This document shows, one piece after another, positions 23,135 to 23,252 of a stretch of DNA of 23,252 bases. The notes beneath the pieces were generated by a model. That model was not told the origin of the DNA, searched no databases, and saw only the letters and a program-made list of their open reading frames with translations. The DNA comes from a virus: positions 1 to 23,252 of the IMG/VR virus record IMGVR_UViG_3300028840_000649; one strand, 5' to 3'. Position numbers and translations under genes: made by a program. Position 1 is the stretch's first letter. Every line of letters begins with the position of its first letter.

Positions 23135-23252
23135 ATGGCAAAGGAGAATGAAGACGTAAATGCAGTCAAGCGAGCTCTGGTCATTGCTATTACTTCTGCT
23201 TTTCTCGGGGGTGCTGGCGGTCCTGTGCTTTTTCTTAAGTTTACTGATGGTG
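23135..23252 (+). CDS. Small membrane protein, candidate holin (partial)
   Basis: The frame starts at ATG 23135, with AAGGAAG at 23121-23127 about seven bases upstream, and runs off the right edge after 39 codons. A charged N-terminus (MAKENEDVNAVKRA) is followed by a hydrophobic stretch (LVIAITSAFLGGAGGPVLFLKF), which looks like a membrane segment. Position after the tail genes is where T7-like phages carry the holin, so it may begin the lysis cassette. With only one segment visible, a structural or superinfection-exclusion membrane protein is equally possible. Confidence 0.6.
   Translation, partial: MAKENEDVNAVKRALVIAITSAFLGGAGGPVLFLKFTDG

Overview
The window is a late (virion-structure) segment of a tailed phage with a short, T7-like tail (podovirus). 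Every supported gene lies on the + strand and the genes are packed almost end to end, mostly joined by 1-base (TGATG/TAATG) or 4-base (ATGA) stop/start overlaps. No host gene, integrase, tRNA, polymerase or replication gene is visible. Terminase and portal families and generally high G+C suggest a phage of a proteobacterium; this host guess is an inference. The longest non-coding stretch is 126 bases (6713-6838).

Layout. 1-1701: a run of small, mostly unrecognised and mostly basic or charged proteins, including a single-pass membrane protein with a degenerate metallopeptidase-like segment, a Lys-tailed coiled-coil protein and a possible mini zinc finger. 1694-3229: large terminase. 3172-4009: a candidate permuted papain-fold protein and a Gly-rich small protein. 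4006-8000: head module, comprising portal (Bbp21 type), a Bbp19-like protein, scaffold, major capsid and a small capsid-adjacent protein. 8063-10965: tail tube adaptor (T7 gp11-like) and nozzle (gp12-like). 10965-18849: three ejection proteins in the order of T7 gp14, gp15 and gp16. 18846-23104: trimeric tailspike, a second beta-helix protein and two small accessory proteins. 23135-end: start of a small membrane protein that could be a holin.

How the genes work together. TerL packages DNA through the portal into a scaffold-built shell. The adaptor and nozzle close the head and form the tail. The three ejection proteins are presumably stored in the head and released to build a conduit across the cell envelope. 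The tailspike binds, and possibly cleaves, surface glycans. Expression around the capsid appears to be tuned by RNA structure: two hairpins precede the capsid gene, the second covering part of its ribosome site, and a strong terminator-like hairpin lies between the capsid block and the tail block, as T7's T-phi does.

Most unusual signals: (1) an exact 16-base match to a bacterial ParB-binding parS site inside the start of the scaffold gene; (2) a recurring short hydrophobic, proline-ended N-terminal leader on four virion-assembly proteins; (3) an apparent GNAT acetyltransferase-like domain inserted in the giant ejection protein; (4) the capsid and tail-adaptor leader hairpins.
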